A stretch of DNA of 50,954 bases. Origin: Stutzerimonas kunmingensis (GTDB lineage: Bacteria > Pseudomonadota > Gammaproteobacteria > Pseudomonadales > Pseudomonadaceae). The notes beneath the pieces were generated by a model. That model had not been told where the DNA came from and searched no databases. It saw nothing but the letters and a program-made list of their open reading frames with translations. Positions 8,520-16,580 of this stretch are shown here, piece by piece (the stretch's first letter is position 1; each line of letters opens with the position of its first letter). A program made the translations under genes and the position numbers. Location: positions 1 to 50,954 of the forward strand of contig NZ_FORS01000014.1 of assembly GCF_900114065.1 (NCBI RefSeq), written 5' to 3'.

Positions 8520-9644
8520 TCAGGCTCCTGCAACGATGGCGTCCGCCGCGTTCCAGCCGATGAGCACCTGCTCGTCACGGGCCCGGTCGCGGGTAAAGGT
8601 GCGCGGGTTTTCCAGCAGCACGCTGCGGTCGCCGCAGCGGATCTGGTATTGCACGCGCGAGCCGAGCGAGTACTCGTTAAACACCGTGCCGCGGATTACG
8701 TTGTCGAATTCGTCCTCCGAACCGGCGAACTGCATGTATTCCGGGCGCACCACCACGGTGGCGGCCGTCGCGCCCTGCAGTTCGGCCGGCAGATCGAGGC
8801 GGAGCGGACGATCGAGGCCGGCGCTGTACCAGCCCCGCTCGGCTTCCAGGCTGACCGGGAATTTGTTGACCTCGCCAAAGAATTCGGCGACGAACTCGTC
8901 GGCCGGGTGCGCGTAGATCTCCTCCGGCGACCCTACCTGAATGATCTGCCCCGATCGCATCACGGCGATGCGATCGGACATCACCATCGCCTCCTCCAGC
9001 GAGTGGGTAATGTAGATGAAGGTCTTACCGCTTTCCCGGTGCAGATCCTTCAGCTCCTTCTCCAGCACCTTCTTCAGCTTGTAGTCCAGCGCCGAGAGCG
9101 GCTCGTCGAACAGCAGTACGTCCGGGTCGTAGGCAAAGGCGCGGGCCAGCGCCACCCGCTGACGCTCGCCGCCGGAGCACTTCGTGACGTTCTTGTCGTA
9201 GTAGTTCTCCGGCAGCCGCAGCATCCGCAGCAGTCCCAGCGCCCGGGCCCTGCGCTCAGCCTTCGGCACCTTCTTCACCTTCAATGGAAACTCGATGTTT
9301 TCCCCCACCGTCTTGTGGGGAAACAGCGCAAGGGACTGGAACACCAGACAGGTTGGCCGGCGCTGGGCGGGCAGGTTGTTGATCGCCTCCCCGCGCAGGG
9401 TGATGTTGCCGCTGCTGGGGGCCTCCATGCCCGCCAGCATACGCAGCATCGTGGTCTTGCCGGAACCGGACGGCCCGACGATCGTCAGGAACTCACCTTC
9501 CAGTACATCCAGCGAGATGTTCTTCACCGCCGTGAAATCACCGAACTTCTTCTGCACATCCACCAGTTGCAGCACGGGTAGTGGCTGTTTCGCGACGTTG
9601 TCGATCGTCGAGCTGTTCATTGATGCCTGCCCTGACTGAACCAT
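8520..9644 (-). CDS. ABC transporter ATP-binding protein, PotA type
   Basis: The protein is 374 aa from ATG 9644; a second start at 9620 (MNSSTID) is about equally good. Walker A is GPSGSGKT (57-64), the Q-loop VFQSLALFPH (near 101-110), the signature CSGGERQR (156-163; Cys replaces the usual Leu), Walker B VLLFDEP (176-182) and the H-loop ITHS (about 212-215). A C-terminal TOBE-like beta domain (VVVRPEYMQF) is present, as in PotA and other import ATPases. It energises the two permeases encoded directly downstream. Confidence 0.92.
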   Translation of the reverse strand: MVQSGQASMNSSTIDNVAKQPLPVLQLVDVQKKFGDFTAVKNISLDVLEGEFLTIVGPSGSGKTTMLRMLAGMEAPSSGNITLRGEAINNLPAQRRPTCLVFQSLALFPHKTVGENIEFPLKVKKVPKAERRARALGLLRMLRLPENYYDKNVTKCSGGERQRVALARAFAYDPDVLLFDEPLSALDYKLKKVLEKELKDLHRESGKTFIYITHSLEEAMVMSDRIAVMRSGQIIQVGSPEEIYAHPADEFVAEFFGEVNKFPVSLEAERGWYSAGLDRPLRLDLPAELQGATAATVVVRPEYMQFAGSEDEFDNVIRGTVFNEYSLGSRVQYQIRCGDRSVLLENPRTFTRDRARDEQVLIGWNAADAIVAGA

Positions 9645-9645
9645 A

Positions 9646-10797
9646 TCAACGCATCCGCTTGGCCGCGGAGATCATTCCCAGAGCCTCGTCGAACTCCGGC
9701 ACGATGTCGTAGGCCACGCAGCGCTTCATTTCCTCGCCCAGGCTGTCCCACTGGATGGCGGCGAGCTCGTCCTTGGTGAACAGCTTGAAGCACTCGGGAT
9801 TGCCCATCTGGCTGACCGGGTTGAAGGTGCCCTCGGCGAAAGCCACGCGATGGGCGATCTCCGGGTCCTGCACGTACTTGAGGAAGTCGTTGGCCAGCGG
9901 CGAGAGGTTGGGGTTGTTCACCAGCGAGGTGATCTCCACCCAGGACACGCCCCCCTTGCCATCCACCGGACCGCGCAGCGGGGTGATGCCGCGGATTTCC
10001 GGGAAGCCGTCGGCCCGCGCCGGCGAGCAGCTGTAGGTGCCGCCGGTCATGTACAGGTCAATTTCGCCGGAGATCATTGCCTGATTGAGGCTGGAAGCGT
10101 CGCCGATCATCTTCGCGCCCTTGAACACCGCATTGGCGGTTTCCTGGAACTTCGCCATCTGCGCCGGCGTGTGCTCGATGAAGGGGTTGATCCCGGCCAC
10201 CAGGAATATATCGAAGACGTTCCAGTCATCCGACTCCTGGATGCCGTACTTGCCGCTCAGGGCCTTATCGTTGAACAGGTCCCAGCCGGTGTCTTCGGCC
10301 GTCGCGCGGCTGATCCGGTCGGTATTGACCACGTAGTTGAACGGACCGAAACGCTGTGCCATACCCAGCAGCTCGTTGCCGTCGGCGCTCATCGCCCACT
10401 GATACGGCGACTTGAACTGGGGCAGCATGTCCTCGAAATAGGGCTCGAACTCGGCCCGCGGCAGCGGCTTGATCAGGCCCTCGGGCAACATCACCTTGCG
10501 CGCCCAGGGGTTGTTCACGTTGATCAGGTCCCAGACGTTGGTCTCACCGGCGCGCAGCCGGTTGATCATGGTCGGGTCGTTGGTCAGGGACTCGGCGCGC
10601 ACATTGGCACCGGTCGAACGGCGGAACGGATCGAGCACCTGTGCCGAGTTGTAACCCTCCCAGCAAAGGATGTTCAGCTCCTTCTCCCGCGCAGCAAAGG
10701 CACTGGAGCTCATCAGCAACGAGCCGCCACCGAGGGCTGCCGCACCGGCGCCCATCCCCATCAGCTTCAACAGTTCCCTTCTCGATACGCCCTTCAT
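9646..10797 (-). CDS. Tat-exported periplasmic solute-binding protein, PotD/PotF type
   Basis: The protein is 383 aa from ATG 10797, chosen because it places a GAGGA Shine-Dalgarno site 7 bp upstream and puts a twin-arginine signal (SRRELLKLMG) at residues 5-14, followed by an Ala/Gly/Leu-rich segment ending SSAFAA. The mature protein starts LNILCWEGYNS, typical of polyamine-binding proteins (family SBP_bac_8/13). A Tat signal is less usual than Sec for PotD. It is first in the importer operon and its stop nearly touches the ATPase start. It captures the substrate in the periplasm. Confidence 0.9.
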   Translation of the reverse strand: MKGVSRRELLKLMGMGAGAAALGGGSLLMSSSAFAAREKELNILCWEGYNSAQVLDPFRRSTGANVRAESLTNDPTMINRLRAGETNVWDLINVNNPWARKVMLPEGLIKPLPRAEFEPYFEDMLPQFKSPYQWAMSADGNELLGMAQRFGPFNYVVNTDRISRATAEDTGWDLFNDKALSGKYGIQESDDWNVFDIFLVAGINPFIEHTPAQMAKFQETANAVFKGAKMIGDASSLNQAMISGEIDLYMTGGTYSCSPARADGFPEIRGITPLRGPVDGKGGVSWVEITSLVNNPNLSPLANDFLKYVQDPEIAHRVAFAEGTFNPVSQMGNPECFKLFTKDELAAIQWDSLGEEMKRCVAYDIVPEFDEALGMISAAKRMR

Positions 10798-11045
10798 GAT
10801 TCGTCCTCGCCTGTCTTGAAGTGAAAGACAACGAGGGCGAGTTAAAACCAGATACGAGGCGAGTTCAACATTTTTTTTGGCAAGCACCAACATGACGCGA
10901 GGCGCCCCAAAATGGGGGTCTTAGCGCCCTCCCGCTGGGCTAAACCCGGCTGGAATACCCATCTTTACTAAGGTGAATGCCTGGTCCGCATATTGCTAAC
11001 TGGACCACAGGAGGCATTGCAGGCCGTCCGTAACAGGAGATAGAA
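10798..11045. promoter_or_regulatory. Divergent promoter region between importer operon and SDR gene
   Basis: A 248-bp gap separates the leftward importer operon from the rightward SDR gene and must hold both promoters. A T8 tract lies near 10871-10878. An AACAGGAGATAGAA Shine-Dalgarno stretch precedes the SDR start at 11046. A second AGGAGG-like run at 11009-11015 has no nearby start. No clear operator was identified. Confidence 0.4.
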
Positions 11046-11810
11046 ATGTTTGAATCACTACAAAAAAAGACGGTAATCGTCACAGGCGCCAGCCGGGGCA
11101 TCGGCCGCGGCATCGCCCGTCGCTTCGGCGAGGCCGGACTGAATGTGCTGGTGGTGTCACGCTCGCTGGAAGACGCCCGCAAGGTGGCCGAGGAAATTGG
11201 CCCGCTGGCCTCGGGCTTCGCCGCTGACGTCAGCCAGCAGGCCGACTGCCAGGCGATGGTCGATGCGGCCGTCGAGCGCTACGGATCGGTGGACGTGCTG
11301 GCCGCCAACGCAGGGATCTTCCCCTCCGCCCGCATTGCCGAGATGACGGTGGAGGATTTCGACCATGTGATCCACACCAACCTGCGCAGCGCCTTTCTCT
11401 GCACCCGCGCGGTCACACCGGTGATGGAAAAGCAGGGCTTTGGCAGGATCATCCTCACCTCCTCGATCACCGGACCGATCACCGGCTTCCCAGGCTGGTC
11501 CCACTACGGCGCCAGCAAGGCCGGCCAGCTGGGCTTCATGCGCACCGCGGCGATCGAACTGGCCCACGCCAGCATCACCGTTAACGCGGTGATGCCGGGC
11601 AACATCGCCACCGAGGGGCTGGAAGGCATGGGCGAGGAATACGCTGCAAAAATGGCCGCCTCGATCCCCTCCGGCCGGCTGGGCAAGGTCGAGGACATCG
11701 CCAACGCCGTGCTCTTTTTCGCCAGCCGCGAGGCCGGCTTTATCACCGGGCAGACCATTGTCGTCGACGGCGGCCAAGTCCTGCCGGAATCCTCCGAGGC
11801 GCTGGGCTGA
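11046..11810 (+). CDS. SDR-family NAD(P)-dependent oxidoreductase (FabG-like)
   Basis: The protein is 254 aa, the standard length for classical SDRs. The nucleotide-binding TGASRGIG is at 13-20, NAG at 88-90, and the catalytic residues are Asn112, Ser140, Tyr154 and Lys158 (YGASK). The C-terminal GQTIVVDGGQ is typical. It transfers hydride between a hydroxyl or carbonyl substrate and NAD(P). The start has a good AGGAG site. It is divergent from the importer and followed by a strong terminator, so it is probably a single-gene unit. A role in oxidising the imported amino alcohol or a product aldehyde/ketone is inference. Confidence 0.92.
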   Translation: MFESLQKKTVIVTGASRGIGRGIARRFGEAGLNVLVVSRSLEDARKVAEEIGPLASGFAADVSQQADCQAMVDAAVERYGSVDVLAANAGIFPSARIAEMTVEDFDHVIHTNLRSAFLCTRAVTPVMEKQGFGRIILTSSITGPITGFPGWSHYGASKAGQLGFMRTAAIELAHASITVNAVMPGNIATEGLEGMGEEYAAKMAASIPSGRLGKVEDIANAVLFFASREAGFITGQTIVVDGGQVLPESSEALG

Positions 11811-11829
11811 AACGAGGCAGCTGAAACTG

Positions 11830-11856
11830 AAAAAGGCGGACCCGGTCCGCCTTTTT
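11830..11856 (+). terminator. Rho-independent terminator after the SDR gene
   Basis: A perfect GGCGGAC / GTCCGCC stem with a CCG loop, preceded by A5 and followed by T5. The symmetrical A/T flanks make it usable from both strands, so it may also terminate the convergent aminotransferase-kinase transcript. Confidence 0.93.
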
Positions 11857-11933
11857 CATGCCCTGGACTCCACAGTCGGAGCCGGAGTCCGGTTCACGGC
11901 CAAGCCCGTCCCCTAGGAGCGCGCCGGCGCGGG

Positions 11934-13268
11934 TCACCCCTGGCGCAGCACCTCCTGCAGGGTGGTCAGGAACTGATCGGCATTGGCCTCGCTGAAGCAT
12001 AGCGCCGGGCGGATCTTCAGTACGTTGCCATAGGCGCCGGCGGCACCGATCAGCACGCCCCGCTCCTTCATCGCATTGATGACGAACCCCGCCAGGGCGG
12101 CATCCGGCGTGGCGTTTTTGCTGACGAACTCCAGCCCGATGAACAGCCCGGCTCCACGCACGTCGCCAATCCGCGCATCGCTCTGCCCCATCCGCTTCAG
12201 GCCGTCGCGCAGGTAGCGACCGACCCTGTCGGCATTGGCGATCAGCCCCTCCCGTTCCAGGGTGTCCAGCACCGCCTGGCCGGCCGCCGCCGCCACCGGG
12301 TTGCCGGCGAAGGTGTTGAAGTAGCCGGTCTCGGCGCAGAAGCCATCGAGCAGCTCCGGCCGGGTCACCACGCCGCCCATGGGAAAGCCGTTACCCATAG
12401 GCTTGCCGAGGGTCACCACATCCGGATCGACGCCGTGGCGCTGGAAGCACCAGTGCCCCTGGCCGGTCCGGCCGAAGCCCGGCTGCACCTCGTCGGCGAT
12501 AAACAGCCCGCCGGCGCGATGCACCGCCTCCACCGCCTTGGCCAGAAAGCCCGGTGGATCGGCAAACACGCCATCGCTGGAGAAGATGGTGTCGACCACC
12601 AACCCGGCGAAGCGGATGTCATTGCGCTGGAGGTCGGCAATGGCCTGCTCCAGATGCGAAGCGAATACCTCGCCAACTTCCTCCCCCGGCGCCAGGCGGA
12701 AGCTGTCTGGTGCCGGAATTGTGCGGATATGCGGGGGCAGCTCGCGCCCCTTGCGGTAAGACGAGGGGGAAATTTCCATCACCGCGCTTGTGTTGCCGTG
12801 GTAGGCCGTCTCGGTCACCACGAAACCACTGCCGCCTGTCGCAGAGCGGGCAATGCGCATGGCGATGTCGTTGGCCTCGCTGCCGGTGCAGGTCAGCAGC
12901 AGGTTCGATAGCGCCGGGGGAAAGGTGCCGAGCAGGGTTTCGGCGTAGTCCGTCAGGCTCTCGTAGAGATAGCGCGTGTTGGTATTCAGCCGGGCAGCCT
13001 GCTCGCTGATGGCCTCCACCACCGCCGGATGGCAATGCCCGAGCACCGGGACATTGTTGTAAACATCCAGATAGGGCCTGCCGGCGGTGTCGTACATGAA
13101 CACCCCCTCGGCCCGGGCGATCTCCAAAGGCTGCTCGTAGAACAGCACCGAGGAGGCGCCAAAACAACGCCGGCGCTTCTCAAGCAGCGTACCCAGCCGG
13201 CCGCCCAGCGCGGTGGCGCGTCCAGCGTCGAAGCGGTTCAGGGCAAGGATCTGTTTGGGTTCGGTCAT
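11934..13268 (-). CDS. Class III aminotransferase-fold PLP enzyme, possible amino-alcohol-phosphate phospho-lyase
   Basis: The protein is 444 aa. It shows GSEAND (129-134, phosphate binding), IADEVQPGFGRTG (Asp259, pyridine N) and TLGKPMGNG with the Schiff-base Lys289. These are hallmarks of the ornithine/GABA aminotransferase class. The start codon overlaps the upstream kinase's stop by 4 bp. In known pathways an APH-like kinase paired with such a PLP enzyme makes an O-phosphate and then eliminates phosphate and ammonia to give an aldehyde (ethanolamine-phosphate and 5-phosphohydroxylysine phospho-lyases). That is my preferred reading; a plain aminotransferase is the alternative. The sequence alone does not separate them. 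Confidence 0.85.
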   Translation of the reverse strand: MTEPKQILALNRFDAGRATALGGRLGTLLEKRRRCFGASSVLFYEQPLEIARAEGVFMYDTAGRPYLDVYNNVPVLGHCHPAVVEAISEQAARLNTNTRYLYESLTDYAETLLGTFPPALSNLLLTCTGSEANDIAMRIARSATGGSGFVVTETAYHGNTSAVMEISPSSYRKGRELPPHIRTIPAPDSFRLAPGEEVGEVFASHLEQAIADLQRNDIRFAGLVVDTIFSSDGVFADPPGFLAKAVEAVHRAGGLFIADEVQPGFGRTGQGHWCFQRHGVDPDVVTLGKPMGNGFPMGGVVTRPELLDGFCAETGYFNTFAGNPVAAAAGQAVLDTLEREGLIANADRVGRYLRDGLKRMGQSDARIGDVRGAGLFIGLEFVSKNATPDAALAGFVINAMKERGVLIGAAGAYGNVLKIRPALCFSEANADQFLTTLQEVLRQG

Positions 13269-14263
13269 GGGATGTCCCCGCTGTGGGTGTCAAGATAGCG
13301 TTGAGCCAGGGCCACCGTGCCCCGGGTGTAGTCCTCGCCCATGGACTGCGCGGTAGGCGTTTCCGAATGGCTGGCGACCCAGGCGGTCAGCTGCATGCGG
13401 CGCAACATGAGAAACATCGGAATGGCTCGCTCGTCCTCCTCGGAGAGAGGCGTCACGCTGCGATAGCCTTCGAGCCAGGCAGCGAGAAACTCGCCTACCC
13501 GCGGGTCTTCCTCGAGAAAACTGAGGCAGGCGGCAAAGTCGTAGACAAACCAGCTAAAGCCACAGTCGTCGAAATCGATCACCGTGAGCCGCTCACCATC
13601 CACCAGCAGGTTGGCCAGGCGCATGTCGCAGTGCACCAGCCCAAACCGCTCCGGCGCCATGCCATAAGCTTCAGTCTGCTCGCGCAACAGCGCCTGGGTG
13701 CGCTCGAGTACCTCCCGCCCTTCCGCTGTCAGTCCCAACGCATTGCGCCAATCGCCCCAGTACGCCTGCTCGCCAATGATGGTGTCGAAGTTCCAGACCT
13801 TGCGCGTAAAGCCTTGGGGCTGAGGCCAGCTCAGGCTGTGCTGGTGCAGGCGCGCATTGGTCTGGCCGAGGACCCGGTACCAGCTGATCAGCCGCGATCC
13901 TGGCTCCGGCTCACTGCCCGGCACCCACTCGAAGGCCGTGACATGCCGAAGGGTCTGGCCATCGACGAAACAGCTCAGGGCCCGTCCATCAACCGTGGCT
14001 ACCGGCGCCGATGTGCTGACCAGCCCCGACTCCCGCAGCGCCCGGATCCAGGCCAATTCCGATTCGATTTCGGCGAGACTGTGGTACTCCGGGCGCTGCA
14101 CCCGCAGTACCAGTCGCCGACCGGCCACATCCTCGGCAAGGTAGGTGGCATTCTCGGAAATGGTCAGAAGCTTCAGCGCAGCGTCCGGTGCCATCTCCCA
14201 CTCAGGAAGCAGGACGCGCAGCCCGGCCTCCAGTCTTTCGAGAAAATCCGATTGATAAAGCAT
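13265..14263 (-). CDS. APH-family small-molecule kinase (amino-alcohol kinase candidate)
   Basis: The protein is 332 aa from ATG 14263; the longer frame to 14299 adds 12 unlikely residues. The catalytic loop HCDMRLANLL (Asp213, Asn218) and the metal-binding IDFDDCG (229-235) define the aminoglycoside/choline/hydroxylysine kinase fold. The nucleotide-binding Lys position reads VLRVQRP, with Arg. The gene overlaps the PLP enzyme by 4 bp (translational coupling), which argues that the kinase product is the PLP enzyme's substrate. Antibiotic resistance is unlikely given the catabolic context and the PLP partner. Confidence 0.85.
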   Translation of the reverse strand: MLYQSDFLERLEAGLRVLLPEWEMAPDAALKLLTISENATYLAEDVAGRRLVLRVQRPEYHSLAEIESELAWIRALRESGLVSTSAPVATVDGRALSCFVDGQTLRHVTAFEWVPGSEPEPGSRLISWYRVLGQTNARLHQHSLSWPQPQGFTRKVWNFDTIIGEQAYWGDWRNALGLTAEGREVLERTQALLREQTEAYGMAPERFGLVHCDMRLANLLVDGERLTVIDFDDCGFSWFVYDFAACLSFLEEDPRVGEFLAAWLEGYRSVTPLSEEDERAIPMFLMLRRMQLTAWVASHSETPTAQSMGEDYTRGTVALAQRYLDTHSGDIP

Positions 14264-14310
14264 TGTCGCCCCCTTGGAGTGATGCGAGAAGTACAACATT
14301 TTGAATAGAT

Positions 14311-14450
14311 AACCACAAATTTAATTTAGCGGTCACCACATTAAAATGTCGCACTACCTTCAATTGCTCCAGCCCTTTAGGAGTTAGCGTGGTCTGCGCC
14401 AAAAGACTGCATTACCATGTCCGCTTCACCATTTTGTGGCATTCACCACA
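14311..14450. promoter_or_regulatory. Cluster of ACCACA / TGTGG motifs in the kinase-DeoR divergent region
   Basis: AACCACAAAT (14311-14320), GTCACCACA (14332-14340), TTTTGTGG (14432-14439) and TCACCACA (14443-14450) occur in both orientations in the 220-bp divergent promoter. Repeated short motifs of this kind are plausible operators for the neighbouring DeoR regulator. This is motif recognition only. Confidence 0.4.
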
Positions 14451-14484
14451 TCCCGGCCGATGTCGACAAGGAACCACGCGCGTA

Positions 14485-15246
14485 ATGTCCAGAGCCAAGA
14501 CCGCCCGCCAGGCTGAGATTCTCGCCGAGCTCAACAACACCCCCAGCCTGCGTATCGCCGACCTGGCTAGGCTGCATGGCGTATCCAGTGAAACCATACG
14601 CCGAGACCTCGACGAGCTAACCCGTTGCGGCCACCTGAACCGTACCTATGGCGGCGCGGTGCGAGCCATCACCAGTGAGCCCTCGGTCACTGAACGTCAC
14701 CGACTGTTCGGCCCCGAGCGCGAACAGATCGCCCGGGTGGCGGTGGAGCTGATGAAGGACGCGCGCATTCTGATGATCGGCTCCGGCTCAACCACCTTGC
14801 ATGTGGCTCGCCGCATCGCGACGGCGATGAAGGACATTACCGTGATCACCCATTCCTTCGGGGTTGCCACGGTACTGTCGATCAACCCGACCATTCGGGT
14901 CATCGTTGTGCCAGGGGACTATCACGCAACCGAAGGCGCCATGGTCGGCGCCCACACGGTGGCCTTTCTCAACGGCCTGACTGCCGATTTCGCCGTGCTC
15001 GGCGCCAGCGGCCTGTCCGCCGAAGGTCCGACCGACGCGCTGATCGACTGCGGGGTGGTCTACAGCACCATGCTGCAGCGCTCGGGTAGCACGCTGGTGG
15101 TGGCCGATCATTCGAAGTTCGACGCGACCTTCCCGGCTCGTTATGCCAGCTGGCAGCAGGTGGATTACCTGGTCACCGACGAGCAGCCGACCGGCAAGCT
15201 CGCCAGCGCCCTGAGCCAGCACAAGGTCATCGTTCGACGCCATTAG
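14485..15246 (+). CDS. DeoR-family transcriptional regulator
   Basis: The protein is 253 aa from ATG 14485; the frame extends further upstream but the family begins just before the helix-turn-helix. The HTH spans residues 19-42 (SLRIADLARLHGVSSETIRR), followed by RTYGGAV, the linker typical of DeoR. The C-terminal sugar-phosphate-sensor domain contains IGSGSTTLHVARR and a late VVADHSKF. DeoR proteins usually sense phosphorylated intermediates, which fits regulation by the product of the divergent kinase. It probably represses the kinase-PLP operon and itself. Confidence 0.92.
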   Translation: MSRAKTARQAEILAELNNTPSLRIADLARLHGVSSETIRRDLDELTRCGHLNRTYGGAVRAITSEPSVTERHRLFGPEREQIARVAVELMKDARILMIGSGSTTLHVARRIATAMKDITVITHSFGVATVLSINPTIRVIVVPGDYHATEGAMVGAHTVAFLNGLTADFAVLGASGLSAEGPTDALIDCGVVYSTMLQRSGSTLVVADHSKFDATFPARYASWQQVDYLVTDEQPTGKLASALSQHKVIVRRH

Positions 15247-15357
15247 CCGCTGGGGCATGGAAGCGGGTGCGGAACTTGCTTTGCTCCCTTCGCAGGCCGC
15301 TCGAGCCCCCGTCCGGGGAAGTGCTCGATGAGTCGCGGCCTCCGTACGGAGACGACC

Positions 15358-16260
15358 ATGCTGGAGAAATTCGAGATACCAGAACTGCAACCTGACTTCG
15401 TACAGCGGGTTCAGGTGGATGGCCACGAGGTGGCGGCCTACAGCTACGGCAGTGGCGACGAGGTCCTGCTGTGCCTCAACGGCGGGCCAGGCCTGCCCTG
15501 CGACTACCTGCGCGACGCCCACGCCTGGCTGAAGGAAGAGGGCCTGCGCATCGTCGCCTTCGATCAGCTCGGTACCGGCAAGGCGGACCGCCCGGAAGAC
15601 CCGGCGCTGTGGACCATTGCCCGCTACGTAGAGGAAGTGGAAACCGTACGCAAGGCCCTCGGCCTCGGCCGGGTGCACCTGCTCGGGCATTCCTGGGGTG
15701 GCTGGCTCTCCATCGAATACAGCATCCATTACCCGCAGGCGGTGAAGACGCTGATTCTGGAAAACACCGTGGCGGACATTCCGCACCTGTCCCAGGAGCT
15801 CGGCCGGCTGCGCGCGGCACTGGGCAGCGAAACCGTGGCGATGATGCAGCGCCACGAAGCGAAGGGGACCACCGATCACCCCGAGTACCAGGCCGCGGTC
15901 ACCCTGCTGAACTACCGTCACGTGTGCCGCCTCGAGGAATGGCCGGCCCCGGTGAAACGTTCGCTGGACGACTGGAACATGGGACCTTACCAAACCATGC
16001 AGGGACCGAACGAGTTCCTTTACATCGGCAACCTGCGCGACTGGAACCGACTGAAGGAAATGGGGGAGTTCCGCATGCCCATCCTCATCACCACCGGCCA
16101 GCACGACGAACTCACCCCCGCCTGCGCCCTGCGCATGAAACTGGCCGCGCCCCATGCGGAAGTGCATGTATTCCTCAATAGCAGTCATATGCCATTTTAT
16201 GAAGAGCCGGTGGCTTATTTTCCAGCCTTGCTCTCATTTCTGAGGCGTCACTTTTGTTGA
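15358..16260 (+). CDS. Alpha/beta hydrolase, proline iminopeptidase / L-amino-acid amidase type
   Basis: The protein is 300 aa from ATG 15358, preceded by an ACGGAGACGACC ribosome-binding region. LNGGPG (oxyanion, 40-45), the nucleophile elbow GHSWGG (Ser112), GQHDELTP (Asp250) and SSHMPF (His277) give the S33-peptidase triad, with the HGGPG-like motif typical of proline iminopeptidases and L-amino-acid amidases. It lacks a signal peptide, so it is cytoplasmic. It follows deoR by 111 bp on the same strand. In this cassette it may release the amino alcohol from an amide or peptide-like precursor, which is inference. Confidence 0.88.
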   Translation: MLEKFEIPELQPDFVQRVQVDGHEVAAYSYGSGDEVLLCLNGGPGLPCDYLRDAHAWLKEEGLRIVAFDQLGTGKADRPEDPALWTIARYVEEVETVRKALGLGRVHLLGHSWGGWLSIEYSIHYPQAVKTLILENTVADIPHLSQELGRLRAALGSETVAMMQRHEAKGTTDHPEYQAAVTLLNYRHVCRLEEWPAPVKRSLDDWNMGPYQTMQGPNEFLYIGNLRDWNRLKEMGEFRMPILITTGQHDELTPACALRMKLAAPHAEVHVFLNSSHMPFYEEPVAYFPALLSFLRRHFC

Positions 16261-16580
16261 GCACTAGCCTTAAGGCGAAGACTGAAGGCGCCGCTGAGCC
16301 GCCAGTTCAACAAGGCCCCGCCCGGCCGCGCCAAGGAATTCGTCAGTTACTGGCTGTCGTGACTACGGCCGCTTTCGGCCAGAAGCGGAGGTGAACTGAG
16401 GCCCGATATTGAGCCTAGAACGCGTATACGAAACCGGGGCGGTTCAGAATCACTTTACAAGCAGCAGGACGCTCTACTACCCGCAACTAAAGTACCCGAA
16501 CAATCGGATTACGGTTCATCTACAGCAGATGAACCAAAGTCGGCTTTCAACAAAGCAGGCACCACACAAATAAGCTAGAT
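16261..16580. other. Intergenic scrap region with a solo IS3-type end
   Basis: No full gene. A short frame (16300-16362) reads QFNKAPPGRAKEFVSYWLS before a stop, like the last residues of a phosphate-type periplasmic binding protein; this is a weak call. The segment near 16427-16448 (ACGAAACCGGGGCGGTTCAG) resembles the right inverted repeat of the IS3 element at 40412-41725 (ACGAAACCCGGGGCGATTCAG) and may be a left-over end. It marks the seam between the catabolic cassette and the defence operon. Confidence 0.35.

Noticed and set aside
13265..14263. Aminoglycoside resistance gene
   Set aside because: The APH fold is generic; overlap with a PLP enzyme and the catabolic neighbours favour a metabolic kinase.
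14788..16188. 466-codon minus-strand frame opposite deoR and the hydrolase
   Set aside because: It overlaps two well-supported genes on the other strand and shows low-complexity composition without any domain.
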